64,000 bases of DNA from an uncultured Phycisphaerae bacterium (GCA_937928595.1 CALGJV010000010.1:1-64000), one strand, 5' to 3'; shown: positions 7,986-16,646, numbered from the stretch's first letter. Notes: generated by a model not told the origin, from the sequence alone. Translations and numbers: made by a program.

Positions 7986-9392
7986 ATGGAACTCATCGAT
8001 CTCACCACCCGCCGGGATTTCTTGCGCACCGCCGCCGCTACCGGCGCGGCCCTGTCGGTCGCGCCGCTGCTCGGCTGCGTCACCGCGCAGTCCGCGGGCG
8101 CGCCGCCTGCCGCGCCCGCCCCGGCGCCCCAGCCCACGAGCCTGCCCGCGTACCGCCACCTGCGGATCGCCTACATCGGCACCGGCGGCATCGGCGGCCA
8201 GCACCTGGAGGAAACCTCCAAGTACGGGGTCCAGTGCCCGTGCTTCTGCGACGTGGACACGACGCGCTGCGAGCAGGCCGCGAAGCTCTTTCCCGACGCG
8301 AAGCGCTACCAGGACTACCGCGAGATGTTCGACAAGGAGCACAAGAACATCGACGCGGTGATGATCGGCACGCCGGACCACCACCATTTCCCGGCCACGA
8401 TCATCGCGATGCAGCTCGGCAAGCACGTCTACACCCAGAAGCCGCTCACGCACACGGTGTGGGAGGCTCGCCAGCTCGCCGCCGCCGTGCAGAAGTACAA
8501 GGTGGCCACGCAGATGGGCAACCAGGGCCACGCCGCTGAAGGCTGGCGGCTGGTCTACGAGTTCCTCCACAGCGGGGCCATCGGCGACGTCACCGAATCG
8601 CACACCTGGACCGACCGCCCAATCTGGCCGCAGGGTATCAACCGGCCCGAGGGCGAAGACCCGGTTCCGTCCACGCTGAACTGGGACGCCTGGCTCGGGC
8701 CCGCCCCGTCCCGGCCGTACAAGGCCAAGGTCTACCATGCGTTCGCGTGGCGCGGCTGGTGGGACTTCGGGTGCGGCGCCCTCGGCGACATGGCCTGCCA
8801 CATGATGGACGGCCTGTTCTGGGCCCTCGACCCCGGTCACCCCGTCAGTGTCGAGCCCCTGGCCGCGACCGCGGTCAACAACGAGACCTTCCCCAAGGCC
8901 TCCATCGTGAAGTGGGAGTTCGCGCGCCGCGGCCGGCGGCCGGGCTTCTCCGCGTACTGGTACGACGGCGGCCTCATCCCGAAAAACCCCGCCGGCCTCG
9001 AGCCCGACCGCAAGCTGGCCGCCACCGGCAATCTGTTCATCGGCACGAAAGGCGCGTTGCTCGTGCAGGGCGACTACGGCAACAGCCCGCGCCTCATTCC
9101 CGAGACCCGCATGCGCGAGTTCGGCCGCCCGCAGCCGCTCCTCGAGCGCTCGCCCGGTCACTTCGAGGAATGGCTCATGGCGTGCGTCGGCGAAAAGCCG
9201 GTCGATTACCCGAAGTCGAACTTCGGCTACGCCGCGCCCATGACGGAGACGATCCTCCTGGGCAATATCGCCCTCCGCTGCGGCCGGCGCCTCGAGTGGG
9301 ACGGTCCGGCGTTGACGATCCGAAACTTCGCCCCGGCCAACCAGTACGTCACCAAGGAATACCGCGAGGGTTGGCGCTTCGGCGTGAGCTGA
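7986..9392 (+). CDS. Gfo/Idh/MocA oxidoreductase with Tat signal
   Basis: A 468-residue NAD(P)-dependent oxidoreductase of the Gfo/Idh/MocA family. The N-terminus is a twin-arginine signal (TRRDFLRTAAATGAALSVAP), so the folded enzyme is exported; LLGC at 29-31 could be a lipobox placing it as a Tat lipoprotein. The Rossmann dinucleotide motif is IAYIGTGGIGGQH (61-73). The usual EKP motif appears as QKP (151-153) in HVYTQKPLTHT. Planctomycetes carry large expansions of exported members with this N-terminus; most have no proven substrate, and sugars or inositols are the usual guess. The start codon is the ATG immediately before the Tat motif. The next gene, an EamA transporter, follows after 28 bases. 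Confidence 0.93.
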   Translation: MELIDLTTRRDFLRTAAATGAALSVAPLLGCVTAQSAGAPPAAPAPAPQPTSLPAYRHLRIAYIGTGGIGGQHLEETSKYGVQCPCFCDVDTTRCEQAAKLFPDAKRYQDYREMFDKEHKNIDAVMIGTPDHHHFPATIIAMQLGKHVYTQKPLTHTVWEARQLAAAVQKYKVATQMGNQGHAAEGWRLVYEFLHSGAIGDVTESHTWTDRPIWPQGINRPEGEDPVPSTLNWDAWLGPAPSRPYKAKVYHAFAWRGWWDFGCGALGDMACHMMDGLFWALDPGHPVSVEPLAATAVNNETFPKASIVKWEFARRGRRPGFSAYWYDGGLIPKNPAGLEPDRKLAATGNLFIGTKGALLVQGDYGNSPRLIPETRMREFGRPQPLLERSPGHFEEWLMACVGEKPVDYPKSNFGYAAPMTETILLGNIALRCGRRLEWDGPALTIRNFAPANQYVTKEYREGWRFGVS

Positions 9393-9420
9393 GCACCGGC
9401 CGCGAGGCGCGGAAGGCCCG

Positions 9421-10398
9421 ATGGACGCGACGACCGATGCGCGGGCGGGCGACGGCCCGGACCGGTCCGCCCGCCTCTCCTGGCTGGGGCTTTTCGCCGT
9501 CGCCGTCTGGGGGGCGTCGTTCGTCGCCACGCGCGTCGCGCTCACCGCGGTGCGGCCGTTCGGTCTGGTCGCGATCCGCCTGGCGCTGGGCGCTGCGCTG
9601 CTGCTGGCCGTCGTGGCGTGGCGCCGACGCGCGCGCCGGCGGCCGTGGCTGGGGGACCGGCGCGATGCCTGGGCCGGCGCCGGCCTGGCGCTGATCCTGA
9701 GCATGCACCTGCTGCTCCAGGCGTACGGCCTCGAGCACACGTCGGCCATCAACGCGGGTTGGATCATCAGCTTCGCCCCCGTCGCGCTGGCCGTGACAGC
9801 CCACGCGCTCGGCCGGCAGCGGCTGCGCCACCGGGGTTGGCTCGGCGTCGCGCTGGGTGCCGCCGGCGTCGCCGCGGTCACGCTTCGTGCCCCGCCCGAT
9901 CTGGCCCACGCCCGCTGGGGCGACCTGCTCCAGTTGCTGTCGTGCTTCACCTGGACCGCCTACACGCTGGCCTCCGGGCCGCTGGTCGCCCGGCACGGCG
10001 CGCTGCGCACCACCGCGCTCACGATGGCCCTCGCCGCGCTGCTCACCGCCGCCCTCGCCGCGGTGACCGGCTGGCGTCAGGCGCCCGGCCTCGCGACGGC
10101 CGGCCCGCCCGCGACTTCGCTTGAGGTCCTCGGCGCCGTGCTCTTCCTTGGCCCGGTGTGCAGCGGTCTGGCGTACTACGCCTGGTTCGCCGCAGTGGAC
10201 CGCGACGGCCCGGCCCGCGTCGGCGCGCTGCTGTACCTCGAGCCGTTCGTGACGATCGCCGTCGCGTGGGCCTGGCGCGATGAGCCGGTCTACATCAACG
10301 CGATGATCGGCGGCGTGCTCGTGCTGCTCGGCGTGCGGCTGGTCGCCCGCGGCGCGCGGCCGGCCGTGCTTGTCCCGCGACCCGCTGAGCCGCCGTAA
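9421..10398 (+). CDS. EamA/DMT-superfamily transporter
   Basis: A 325-residue inner-membrane protein with ten predicted membrane segments arranged as two five-helix EamA repeats: the first opens with WLGLFAVAVWGASFVATRVA, the second with GDLLQLLSCFTWTAYTLASG. This drug/metabolite transporter fold usually exports amino acids, nucleosides or other small metabolites. A GGAAGG Shine-Dalgarno precedes the ATG. It is probably cotranscribed with the oxidoreductase; whether they are functionally linked is not visible. The substrate is unknown. Confidence 0.9.
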   Translation: MDATTDARAGDGPDRSARLSWLGLFAVAVWGASFVATRVALTAVRPFGLVAIRLALGAALLLAVVAWRRRARRRPWLGDRRDAWAGAGLALILSMHLLLQAYGLEHTSAINAGWIISFAPVALAVTAHALGRQRLRHRGWLGVALGAAGVAAVTLRAPPDLAHARWGDLLQLLSCFTWTAYTLASGPLVARHGALRTTALTMALAALLTAALAAVTGWRQAPGLATAGPPATSLEVLGAVLFLGPVCSGLAYYAWFAAVDRDGPARVGALLYLEPFVTIAVAWAWRDEPVYINAMIGGVLVLLGVRLVARGARPAVLVPRPAEPP

Positions 10399-10766
10399 TG
10401 CGCCATGCCCGTCTGCGGCCGCGCGATCCGCATGCCCGCCGAGATGTCCTGTGAGCGGGCACGCACGGGCAGGGCCGGTTGCGGCGTTACTGGACGGCGC
10501 GCGCACGACGGTCGCTCGGTTGGTCGGCTTGTGCCCGCGGCACGCGAACCGCGCACGGCCGCTGCGGCCGCCCGTTGGTCCCTCTCACGTCGGCTTGATG
10601 AAAAGTTGTTACGAGCGTCCCGCCCGCGTTTTCACTGGCGGGACACTTCCATACCCGGCCGAGTGCTTTCTCAATCGCCTCTTATCGGCCGCGCGGCCGC
10701 GCGGCCGTCCTCGGTCCGCGAAAGGCGGCCGCTGCCCGCTCGGAACGCGCTCCCGCCACTCGGCCG
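10399..10766. other. intergenic region
   Basis: About 370 bases after the EamA gene. I see no gene, no repeat and no clear terminator here. Confidence 0.5.
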
Positions 10767-10796
10767 TTGATCCGCCCCCGTCCCCGCTCGTATAAC
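10767..10796 (+). promoter_or_regulatory. promoter, TTGATC-18-TATAAC
   Basis: TTGATC and TATAAC separated by 18 bases, in otherwise G+C-rich DNA. The predicted transcript start is near 10803, directly in front of strong hairpins and the 24-residue peptide gene. Confidence 0.6.
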
Positions 10797-10802
10797 TCAG
10801 CG

Positions 10803-10955
10803 GGAAGAAGCGGTTGTGCGAGCCGCGCGGGGTACTGACCCGCGCGGGGTTGTGTGGCTCGCCGCGGACGGCTGCTGAAAGCCGTTCCGGCCGGTCGCCC
10901 GCGACGTCCCCCGGGCGATGCCCGCGGCCGTCGCCGCCCTCGGAGGCGGAAAGAC
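10803..10955 (+). ncRNA. structured leader RNA candidate
   Basis: The predicted transcript begins with nested hairpins. CCGCGCGGG (10823-10831) pairs perfectly with CCCGCGCGG (10839-10847) over nine base pairs around a seven-base loop. An alternative outer stem, GCGAGC with GCTCGC (10818-10823 and 10857-10862), competes for its base. A further ACGGCT/AGCCGT hairpin follows. No U-tract closes any of them, so termination is not the obvious role. This could be a cis-regulatory leader for the peptide and ArfB-like genes, or a small RNA. It matches no riboswitch class I recognise. Confidence 0.4.
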
Positions 10956-11030
10956 ATGTGGTATTTCTGGACGCCCAACAGAGTCCGCATCGCGGTCTAT
11001 TTCCTGGCTGCTTACCTGGCCCTGTGCTGA
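10956..11030 (+). CDS. 24-residue hydrophobic peptide
   Basis: A 24-codon reading frame beginning MWYFWTPNRVRIAVYFL and ending in AAYLALC. A GGAGGCGG Shine-Dalgarno lies seven bases before the ATG. A short aromatic N-terminus and a few charged residues are followed by one hydrophobic helix, so the product would be a single-pass membrane peptide. The opening MWYF recalls the start of CydX, the small subunit of cytochrome bd oxidase, but no cydAB genes are nearby and the rest does not match. It could also be a leader peptide for the downstream ArfB-like gene, 54 bases away. Real translation is supported only by the ribosome binding site and the promoter upstream. Confidence 0.45.
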   Translation: MWYFWTPNRVRIAVYFLAAYLALC

Positions 11031-11084
11031 GGCCCGCCCGGGTCCGGCCGGCGGCCGCCCGCGGCCCGCTCGGAGAGGCCCGGC

Positions 11085-11504
11085 ATGGCGCACCCACCCC
11101 TCAGCGCTGACGTGCTCGCGCCCTGGTTGGAGGAGCGCTTCGACCGGGCGGCCGGCCCGGGGGGTCAGAACGTCAACAAGGTCAGCACGCGCGTCACGCT
11201 GCTGCTCGACTTCCAGGCCTGCCCGTTGTTCTCCCCGGCCCAGCGCGCCCGCATCGCTCAACATCTCGCCGCACGTCTGTCGCAGGACGGCCGCCTGCGG
11301 GTTGTCGCCCAGGAGGGCCGCAGGCAGCTCGCCAACCGCCGGACGGCCGGGGAGCGACTGGTCGCACTGCTGACCGCGGCGCTGCACGTGCCCCGCGTGC
11401 GCCGCCCGACGCGTCCGACGGCCGGCGCGCAGCGCCGCCGGCTGGCCGCGAAGCGCCGCCGGGGAGCGACCAAACGGGACCGTCGGGGCGGGGGGGAGGA
11501 GTAG
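11085..11504 (+). CDS. arfB: ArfB-like peptidyl-tRNA hydrolase (RF-1 domain)
   Basis: A 139-residue protein with an RF-1 catalytic domain. Its GGQ motif is at residues 26-28 in AGPGGQNVNKVSTRVTL, which matches the GSGGQNVNKVSTAVxL pattern of ArfB/YaeJ. The C-terminus (about 100-139) is a basic tail rich in Arg and Lys (RRRLAAKRRRGATKRDRR); in ArfB this tail enters the empty mRNA channel. The family rescues ribosomes stalled without a stop codon by hydrolysing peptidyl-tRNA. Length and architecture match the family, and there is no codon-recognition domain. It runs convergently towards the broken kinase gene. Confidence 0.88.
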   Translation: MAHPPLSADVLAPWLEERFDRAAGPGGQNVNKVSTRVTLLLDFQACPLFSPAQRARIAQHLAARLSQDGRLRVVAQEGRRQLANRRTAGERLVALLTAALHVPRVRRPTRPTAGAQRRRLAAKRRRGATKRDRRGGGEE

Positions 11505-11610
11505 GGGGCCGGAGCGCAGCCGGGCTTGCGAGCGCCCTCTCGCCAGGTTGCGAGCCCGACCGGACCTCCGTTGCGCGGCCAACGCGTCGCCGCGGCCGGT
11601 GTACGGTCGG

Positions 11611-11660
11611 TCCCTCCCTCAATCCCCCCACCCCTCAATCCCTCAGTCCCTTCCTCCGCG
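11611..11660. repeat. CCTCARTCCC microrepeat at kinase break
   Basis: A pyrimidine-only tract on the plus strand containing three copies of a decamer: CCTCAATCCC (11617-11626), CCTCAATCCC (11633-11642) and CCTCAGTCCC (11641-11650). It sits within 25 bases of the point where the kinase homology stops, so it may mark the recombination or slippage event that broke the gene. Confidence 0.6.
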
Positions 11661-11674
11661 ATTCCCCGCACCGG

Positions 11675-12346
11675 GATATTCACCGGCTTCAGGTCCCGAT
11701 GGATCACCCCCTGCTGGTGCGCGTGCTGGACCGCATCGCACGCCGGGACCATGAGCTCCAGCCGCTGCCGCACGTCCAGCCGCGCCGCGTCCGCGTACTC
11801 CGTGAGCGGCTGCGCATCCTCGATGTACTCCATCGCGAAGTACGGCAGCGTTCCCAACGGCGTCTCCGCCAGTCCCGCGTCGTAAACCTGGGCGATGTTC
11901 GGGTGCTTCAGTCGCCCGAGCAGCTCCGCCTCGAGCTCGAACCGCCGCAACGTCTCCCGCGAAGCCAGCCCCGGCCGCAGGAGCTTCAGCGCCACAGCCC
12001 GCTGCGGCCGCTCCTGCCGCGCCTCGAACACCACGCCCATACCCCCGCCCCCGATCACGCGCTCCAGCGTGAAGCGGTCGATGCGCGTGCCGATCAACCG
12101 CTCGGCCGCGTCCCAGGCGTCGTCCGGCTCATCCACGGCCCAGCTCGGTACAAGCGTCGGCGGATGTTCCGGATCCAGGAACGTCGGCGGCATCCGCTCC
12201 GCGGTCGCGAGCAACGCCTCGACTTCGGCGCGAAGGGCGGCATCGCCCGCGCACCCCGCTTCCAGGTATGCAGGCCGCTCGGCCGGCGGCCGCTCGAGCG
12301 CGGCGGCGAAGAGCGCTTGCACTTGCTCGATCCGCGTACCGGCCAT
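11675..12346 (-). pseudogene. truncated Ser/Thr protein kinase
   Basis: The first 224 residues are a bacterial Hanks-type kinase. An N-terminal helical segment (about 1-85) resembles that seen in planctomycete kinases partnered with ECF sigma factors. It is followed by the Gly-rich loop IGGGGMGVVFEA (98-109), catalytic Lys121 in VALKLL, and the catalytic loop HRDLKPVNI (216-224). Homology stops exactly there. The reading frame continues into a G/A-rich repeat and then antisense to the ArfB-like gene, with no DFG motif, activation segment or C-lobe. It cannot be an active kinase. It lies four bases after the ECF sigma gene on the same strand, the usual sigma-kinase arrangement, so the partnership has probably been lost here. 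An assembly error is the alternative. Confidence 0.8.
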
Positions 12347-12350
12347 GCCG

Positions 12351-12977
12351 CTAACCCTGCGGTTGCGCTCCGCGCGGCGTCGCGTCGGTCGCTCCGTCCT
12401 GCCCGTCGCCGAGCGTGTTCAAGAGCCACGCGCGGGCGAACTGCCAATCGAGCTCGACCGTGCGCGGCGACAGGCCCAGCATCAGCACCGTCTCCTCCAC
12501 GCTGCGGCCGGCGAAGTAGCGCAGGTCAACCACCTCGGCCAGTCGGGGTGACTGAGCGGCCAGCGGATGAAGCGCTTCGTTGACGGCGAGTACCTCCGAA
12601 GGCGCCAGCTCGGCCGGCTGCGGCACCTGCTCGACCGCGTCGAGCGAGACCCTCCGGCACCGTCCGCCGCGCTTGGCGCTCTCACGTGCCCGTGCGTAAT
12701 CCACGAGGATGCGGCGCATCGCGATTGCGACTGCGCCGAAGAAATACTTGCGACTCGGCCACGGGAGCCGAGCGTCCCCGCAGAGCCGCAGGTACGCATC
12801 GTGCGCGAGCACGGTTGTCTGAAGCGTGATCCGTCGCCGCTCGTGTCGCATCGCCGCGCGGGCCAGCGCTTTGATCTCGTCGTAAACGACCTCGTAGAGC
12901 CGTTGAGGGGCGGTCGGATCCCCGGCCTGCGCGGCGTGAATCAGGCGCGTAACTTGTCCGTACGAGTCGGCGCTCAA
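12351..12977 (-). CDS. ECF sigma-70 factor (planctomycete kinase-associated type)
   Basis: A 208-residue sigma factor. Region 2 spans about 10-95 (YEVVYDEIKALARAAMRHER and the KYFFGAVAIAMRRILVDYAR helix, where the ILVDYARAR element is typical of this subfamily). Region 4 spans about 140-200 with the helix-turn-helix VDLRYFAGRSVEETVLMLGL. No region 3 or anti-sigma gene is present. In this subfamily, activity is thought to be set by a Ser/Thr kinase encoded next door; that kinase is broken here. The 470 bases upstream hold a palindrome and the promoter of a divergent PEP-CTERM gene. Confidence 0.9.
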   Translation of the reverse strand: MSADSYGQVTRLIHAAQAGDPTAPQRLYEVVYDEIKALARAAMRHERRRITLQTTVLAHDAYLRLCGDARLPWPSRKYFFGAVAIAMRRILVDYARARESAKRGGRCRRVSLDAVEQVPQPAELAPSEVLAVNEALHPLAAQSPRLAEVVDLRYFAGRSVEETVLMLGLSPRTVELDWQFARAWLLNTLGDGQDGATDATPRGAQPQG

Positions 12978-13451
12978 GTTGACGTGCTACGCCCTCCGCC
13001 GCACAAGCCGGAGGCTGATTAGCATGCGGCTACTGCCTTCGGGTTAGAAGATCCGTCGGCGAGACGTCCGGCCGCATGTGCTGATCCGGGACGCAACCCC
13101 TGCGGTCGCCCGCTTGCCCCGCATTATCAGCCCATGCGCGCGGGGCACGGCTGCCCCGCGGGCTTCAAGCCTGTGAATCTCGATTTCTCAAGTGGCGCAA
13201 CCGGTTGCGTTAGAAAACCGCTTTTCCCGGACGCTTTCCGCATATCGGTCGCTTGACCCCGTTTCTGGGACCGGCCTAGAACCTCACGGCAGACCGCATC
13301 GTCTGCCCTTGCGGTCGTTGATCCATCGCGGACCGCTGCGTTTTCGAACGGTGCGCCGCGCACCCGCGCTCGGGCTGCGCGCCGTCTGTGGGCCGGGCGG
13401 CCGCTTTTCGCGGCGGCCCATTGGTTGCGGCTTCTTGAATGGAGGGAGTGT
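12978..13451. promoter_or_regulatory. divergent regulatory region with palindrome, hairpin and promoter
   Basis: Three elements stand out. CGCGGGGCA and TGCCCCGCG form a nine-pair hairpin with a four-base loop (13139-13160). CGCAACCGGTTGCG (13196-13209) is a perfect 14-bp palindrome. TTGACC-18-TAGAAC (13253-13282) is a candidate promoter for the plus-strand PEP-CTERM gene, with a transcript start near 13289 and a leader of about 160 bases. The palindrome lies 44 bases upstream of the -35 and could be an operator or activator site. No gene is visible in this stretch. Confidence 0.5.
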
Positions 13452-14213
13452 ATGACGCGTTGGGCTATTCTGGCAGCACTGGGGGTTTCGTCCGTGGCAC
13501 TGGCCGGGCCGCTGCTGCCGAACATCCTGGGCAACAACTTCACGTTCGACGGTTACAACAACGGCGGCGCGGCGCCGCCGTTCGAATACCAGACCAACGG
13601 AACACAGCCGGACACGCTGATCTACCAGCGGAACATCGGTGACCACGAGGTGCTGGCCTACCACCCGAATTGGCCAGCGCCCCCGCCGTACCCGATCTGG
13701 GACGAGGTGGGCGGGGTGGGCACGTTCGGCGGCGACTTCGTGCTCGCCGTGCAGTTCACCGGGCAGGACGGCCCGATCGGCTCGCTCGATGTGAGCCTGA
13801 CGGGCACCGGGCTCAACACGGCCCCGGGCGCGGCCGACCTGATGATCTACGGCACGCTCGTCGTCGGCGCCAACACGTGGCAGGGGCTGCTGTGGGCGCT
13901 GGATCTCACGAACGTGGTGCTGTACGGCCGGTCGAACAACCCCGAGGACACGTACATCGTGGAAGGGGTCGGCACGATCGTCGGTGGGCTGGTCGCCCAG
14001 GCGAACAGCCTGATCGGCACGCCCGGTGCGATGCGCGGCCACCTGAGCTTCCAGGCGCCGCCCAACGGGTGGCTGCCGCCGCTCTATGACCCGCTGAGTG
14101 CGAGCCCCGTCACCGCGGTGCGGGCGGGCTACGCCGGGGGCACCGGTGCGATTCCAGAGCCGGCCTCGCTGATTCTGATCGGACTCGGCGCGCTACTGGT
14201 CCGACGGCGGTAG
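13452..14213 (+). CDS. PEP-CTERM surface protein
   Basis: A 253-residue exported protein. It has a signal peptide (MTRWAILAALGVSSVALAG) and a C-terminal PEP-CTERM tail (PEPASLILIGLGALL plus VRRR). The middle is a low-charge, Gly/Asn/Pro-rich beta-type sequence with no family I recognise. The ATG was chosen because GGAGGGAG sits five bases upstream and because it begins a proper signal peptide; an upstream in-frame ATG would spoil it. Exosortase processing is inferred from the tail; no exosortase is in this window. It has its own long leader and candidate promoter. Confidence 0.85.
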   Translation: MTRWAILAALGVSSVALAGPLLPNILGNNFTFDGYNNGGAAPPFEYQTNGTQPDTLIYQRNIGDHEVLAYHPNWPAPPPYPIWDEVGGVGTFGGDFVLAVQFTGQDGPIGSLDVSLTGTGLNTAPGAADLMIYGTLVVGANTWQGLLWALDLTNVVLYGRSNNPEDTYIVEGVGTIVGGLVAQANSLIGTPGAMRGHLSFQAPPNGWLPPLYDPLSASPVTAVRAGYAGGTGAIPEPASLILIGLGALLVRRR

Positions 14214-14339
14214 AACTGTCCGAACCCACGGCCGCGCGGCGCCGGCAACACGCCGCGCGGCGGCGCGGTGCGGTCCGGCGTCACCACCGGCCCGTGCCGC
14301 GCGGACAAACGAAGCGTCCGGAGGGCCTGCAATCCCTGT

Positions 14340-14366
14340 GAGCCCGAGCCGCGCGCGGCCGGGCTC
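14340..14366. terminator. hairpin between convergent genes
   Basis: GAGCCCG (14340-14346) pairs with CGGGCTC (14360-14366), enclosing the palindrome GCCGCGCGCGGC. It lies between the convergent PEP-CTERM and O-antigen ligase genes. No U-tract follows on either strand, so a termination role is suggestive only. Confidence 0.4.
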
Positions 14367-14393
14367 GCAGCGCGCGCCGGCAGGCCCGCGCGT

Positions 14394-16646
14394 TCAGCGC
14401 GGCTCGAGCTCGGCCCGCAGCGCGGCGATCGTGTCCAGCTCCTCCGCCCGCAGTCGCATCACCTCCTCCGGCTTCCGCGTCGCGTCGATCGACAGGGCGG
14501 CATCGAGATGCCGTCGCGCGGCGGCGGCGGCTTCCGCTTCGCCCGTCAGGCGCCAGCGGGCGACCCACGCCCGCCCGGCGGAAATCCGCGTGCGCGGATT
14601 CGTCGGGTACAACGCCACGGCTCGGTCCCACCATTCCGTCGCCGCCACCCGTTGTGCCCGCTGCGTCGCCGCGTCCTGGCGTCTTTCCGCCACCAGGGCC
14701 CGCTGCTCCGCGATGCTGCCCGCCAGCACGGCATGGTTCGTGTCGTGTGAGTTGAGCGCGGCCGCCCGCGCCGCCGATTCCGCCGCGGCCTGCAACAGCG
14801 CGTCGCCGGCTTGCGCCGACAATCCCGGCGCCCGCGCCGCCGTCAGCAGCACCCGCGCCGCGGCCGCCGCCACATTCGGATCGCGCTGTGCGGCGCGCCC
14901 GGCGGCCGCGAGCACGGCGTCCGGCGCCGCCGCGCGGCCGGTCTGCGGCAGCGTTCGCACCAGCGCGTCGAGCCGTTCGAGCGCCGCCGTCGACGCGGCC
15001 TCGGGACGCACGACGAGGGCCGCGTACGCGGCCACGGACACGCTTGCCAGGACCCCGCTCGCCGCCGGCCGCCAGCGCCGCGCCGGACGCGCTGCGGCGT
15101 CCGGCGGCTCCGGCTGTGGGCGGAGCGCCGCGGCGGCAAGCAACACGAGAAACGCCAGTCCGCCCGGCGTCAGCGGCGTGAAGTCGAGCAACGCGTGAAT
15201 CCCGCCCGCCAGCGTCGCCGCCAGCGCGGCGCACCGCAGCGCCGCTGCACCGGCCGGCTCGGCCAGATGGCCGGTCAGCCAGAGCGCCAGCCCGAGCGCG
15301 ATAAGCCAGGGTGCGGCGATGTCGACGGCCCAGAGCAACGGCAGGGGGGCGCCGCCGGTCGCCAGCCCCTGCAAGCCGAGCACGCCCATCGCCGCCAGCG
15401 CCGCGTATCGCTCGACCGAACGGCCCGCTGGCGCGGCCGGCGGCGAGTCGTCCCCCGTCGCCCGCAGGGCCCGGACCAGCCAGGCGAGCAGCAGGATCAC
15501 CGTTCCGCACAGCGCGGCCGGGCCGAGCTCGACCAGCAGCGTCACCCACAGATTGTGCGGGTCGCGGACTTCCTCCGTGCTCTCGGGCGCTTTGTACTGC
15601 ATGTACGCGGTCGCGAAGTTGCCCCGCCCGAGGCCGGTCAGCGGCACGTCCTGCCACGCCCGCGCCGCCGCGCTCCAGTAGTACCACCGAAACGCCAGCG
15701 ACGGATGCGGCAACGTCCCGCGGGCCGCCCCGAACCCGGCCACGAGCGCGACGCTCCCGAAATACACGCCCAGCGCGACGGCCGCCGTCGCCGCGCCGTG
15801 CCGCGCGACGCGCCGGCGCAGCGTCAGCAGAGCCGCGAGCAGGCCCAGCCCGGCCGCTCCGGCCACGCCCGCGCCGAGACTGCCGGTCAGCTTGGTCGCG
15901 ACGGCCGCCAGCACCGCGGCCGCCGCAGCCACGAGTGTCGCGGCCAGCACCTGCCCGCGCCGCGGCGCCGGAGTCTTGTGGCTGGCGCGGGCCAGTGCGA
16001 GCGCCAGCCCCGTCGCCACGACGCCCCAGGTCGCGACGATCGTGCCGGTGATGTTCGGGTGCGACAGGAACCCGTACGCTTCGCCGGATTGCAGCCGCCG
16101 CTCGTAGTTCACGATCAGCGGGTCGTCGGCCGCGACGCCCTGCCGGAGCAGCGCCGGCTTGCGCTCCTGCTCCCAGAACGCGCGCGTCTCCGGCAGCTCG
16201 CGCGTGACCTGCTGCACGCACTTCACGGCCGTCAGGCCGCCCGTCGCGAGAATCACGGCCACGAGCACGCGTTGGAGCTCGGGCGAACGCGGCAGGGCCG
16301 CCAGCGCGGCCAGCGCGCCGAGACCGATGACGAAGTTGCTCCCCGCCAGCGCGGCCAGCCGGCGGTCACCCGCGGCCAGCGTCGAGACGACCAGCCCCGC
16401 GACCAACAGGGCGAATCCCACCGCCGGCCAGCCGCCGCGGCCCCGTCGCGCCAGCGCCGCGCCGGCCGCCGCGAGCGTCACGCCGTCGAGCACCGCCGTC
16501 AGTGTCGGACTTGGGCCGTCGGCTTGGGCCAGTTGCCCGATGAACGATACGGCGAACGACTCGAAGTTCTCGGAGATCAGGGGCCGCGCGCCCAGCAAAG
16601 CGACGAGCATGAGGAACAGCGCGGTGTCGAGCCGGGTGGGGATCAT
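14394..16646 (-). CDS. O-antigen ligase/Wzy-family polytopic protein with TPR-like tail
   Basis: A 750-residue membrane protein with about a dozen hydrophobic segments through residue 550. The Wzy_C/WaaL-type periplasmic region is marked by GRGNFATAYMQYKAP and DPHNLWVTLLVELGPA (about 350-390), a pattern shared by O-antigen ligases and polysaccharide polymerases. A second large loop carries SGEAYGFLSHPNITGTI. The last 150 residues are soluble and repeat-like (VALYPTNPRTRISAGRAW and similar), consistent with tetratricopeptide packing. Such enzymes join or polymerise lipid-linked glycans on the outer face of the inner membrane. No glycosyltransferase cluster is adjacent, so the glycan is unknown. 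The gene is monocistronic as far as can be seen. Confidence 0.85.
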   Translation of the reverse strand: MIPTRLDTALFLMLVALLGARPLISENFESFAVSFIGQLAQADGPSPTLTAVLDGVTLAAAGAALARRGRGGWPAVGFALLVAGLVVSTLAAGDRRLAALAGSNFVIGLGALAALAALPRSPELQRVLVAVILATGGLTAVKCVQQVTRELPETRAFWEQERKPALLRQGVAADDPLIVNYERRLQSGEAYGFLSHPNITGTIVATWGVVATGLALALARASHKTPAPRRGQVLAATLVAAAAAVLAAVATKLTGSLGAGVAGAAGLGLLAALLTLRRRVARHGAATAAVALGVYFGSVALVAGFGAARGTLPHPSLAFRWYYWSAAARAWQDVPLTGLGRGNFATAYMQYKAPESTEEVRDPHNLWVTLLVELGPAALCGTVILLLAWLVRALRATGDDSPPAAPAGRSVERYAALAAMGVLGLQGLATGGAPLPLLWAVDIAAPWLIALGLALWLTGHLAEPAGAAALRCAALAATLAGGIHALLDFTPLTPGGLAFLVLLAAAALRPQPEPPDAAARPARRWRPAASGVLASVSVAAYAALVVRPEAASTAALERLDALVRTLPQTGRAAAPDAVLAAAGRAAQRDPNVAAAAARVLLTAARAPGLSAQAGDALLQAAAESAARAAALNSHDTNHAVLAGSIAEQRALVAERRQDAATQRAQRVAATEWWDRAVALYPTNPRTRISAGRAWVARWRLTGEAEAAAAARRHLDAALSIDATRKPEEVMRLRAEELDTIAALRAELEPR

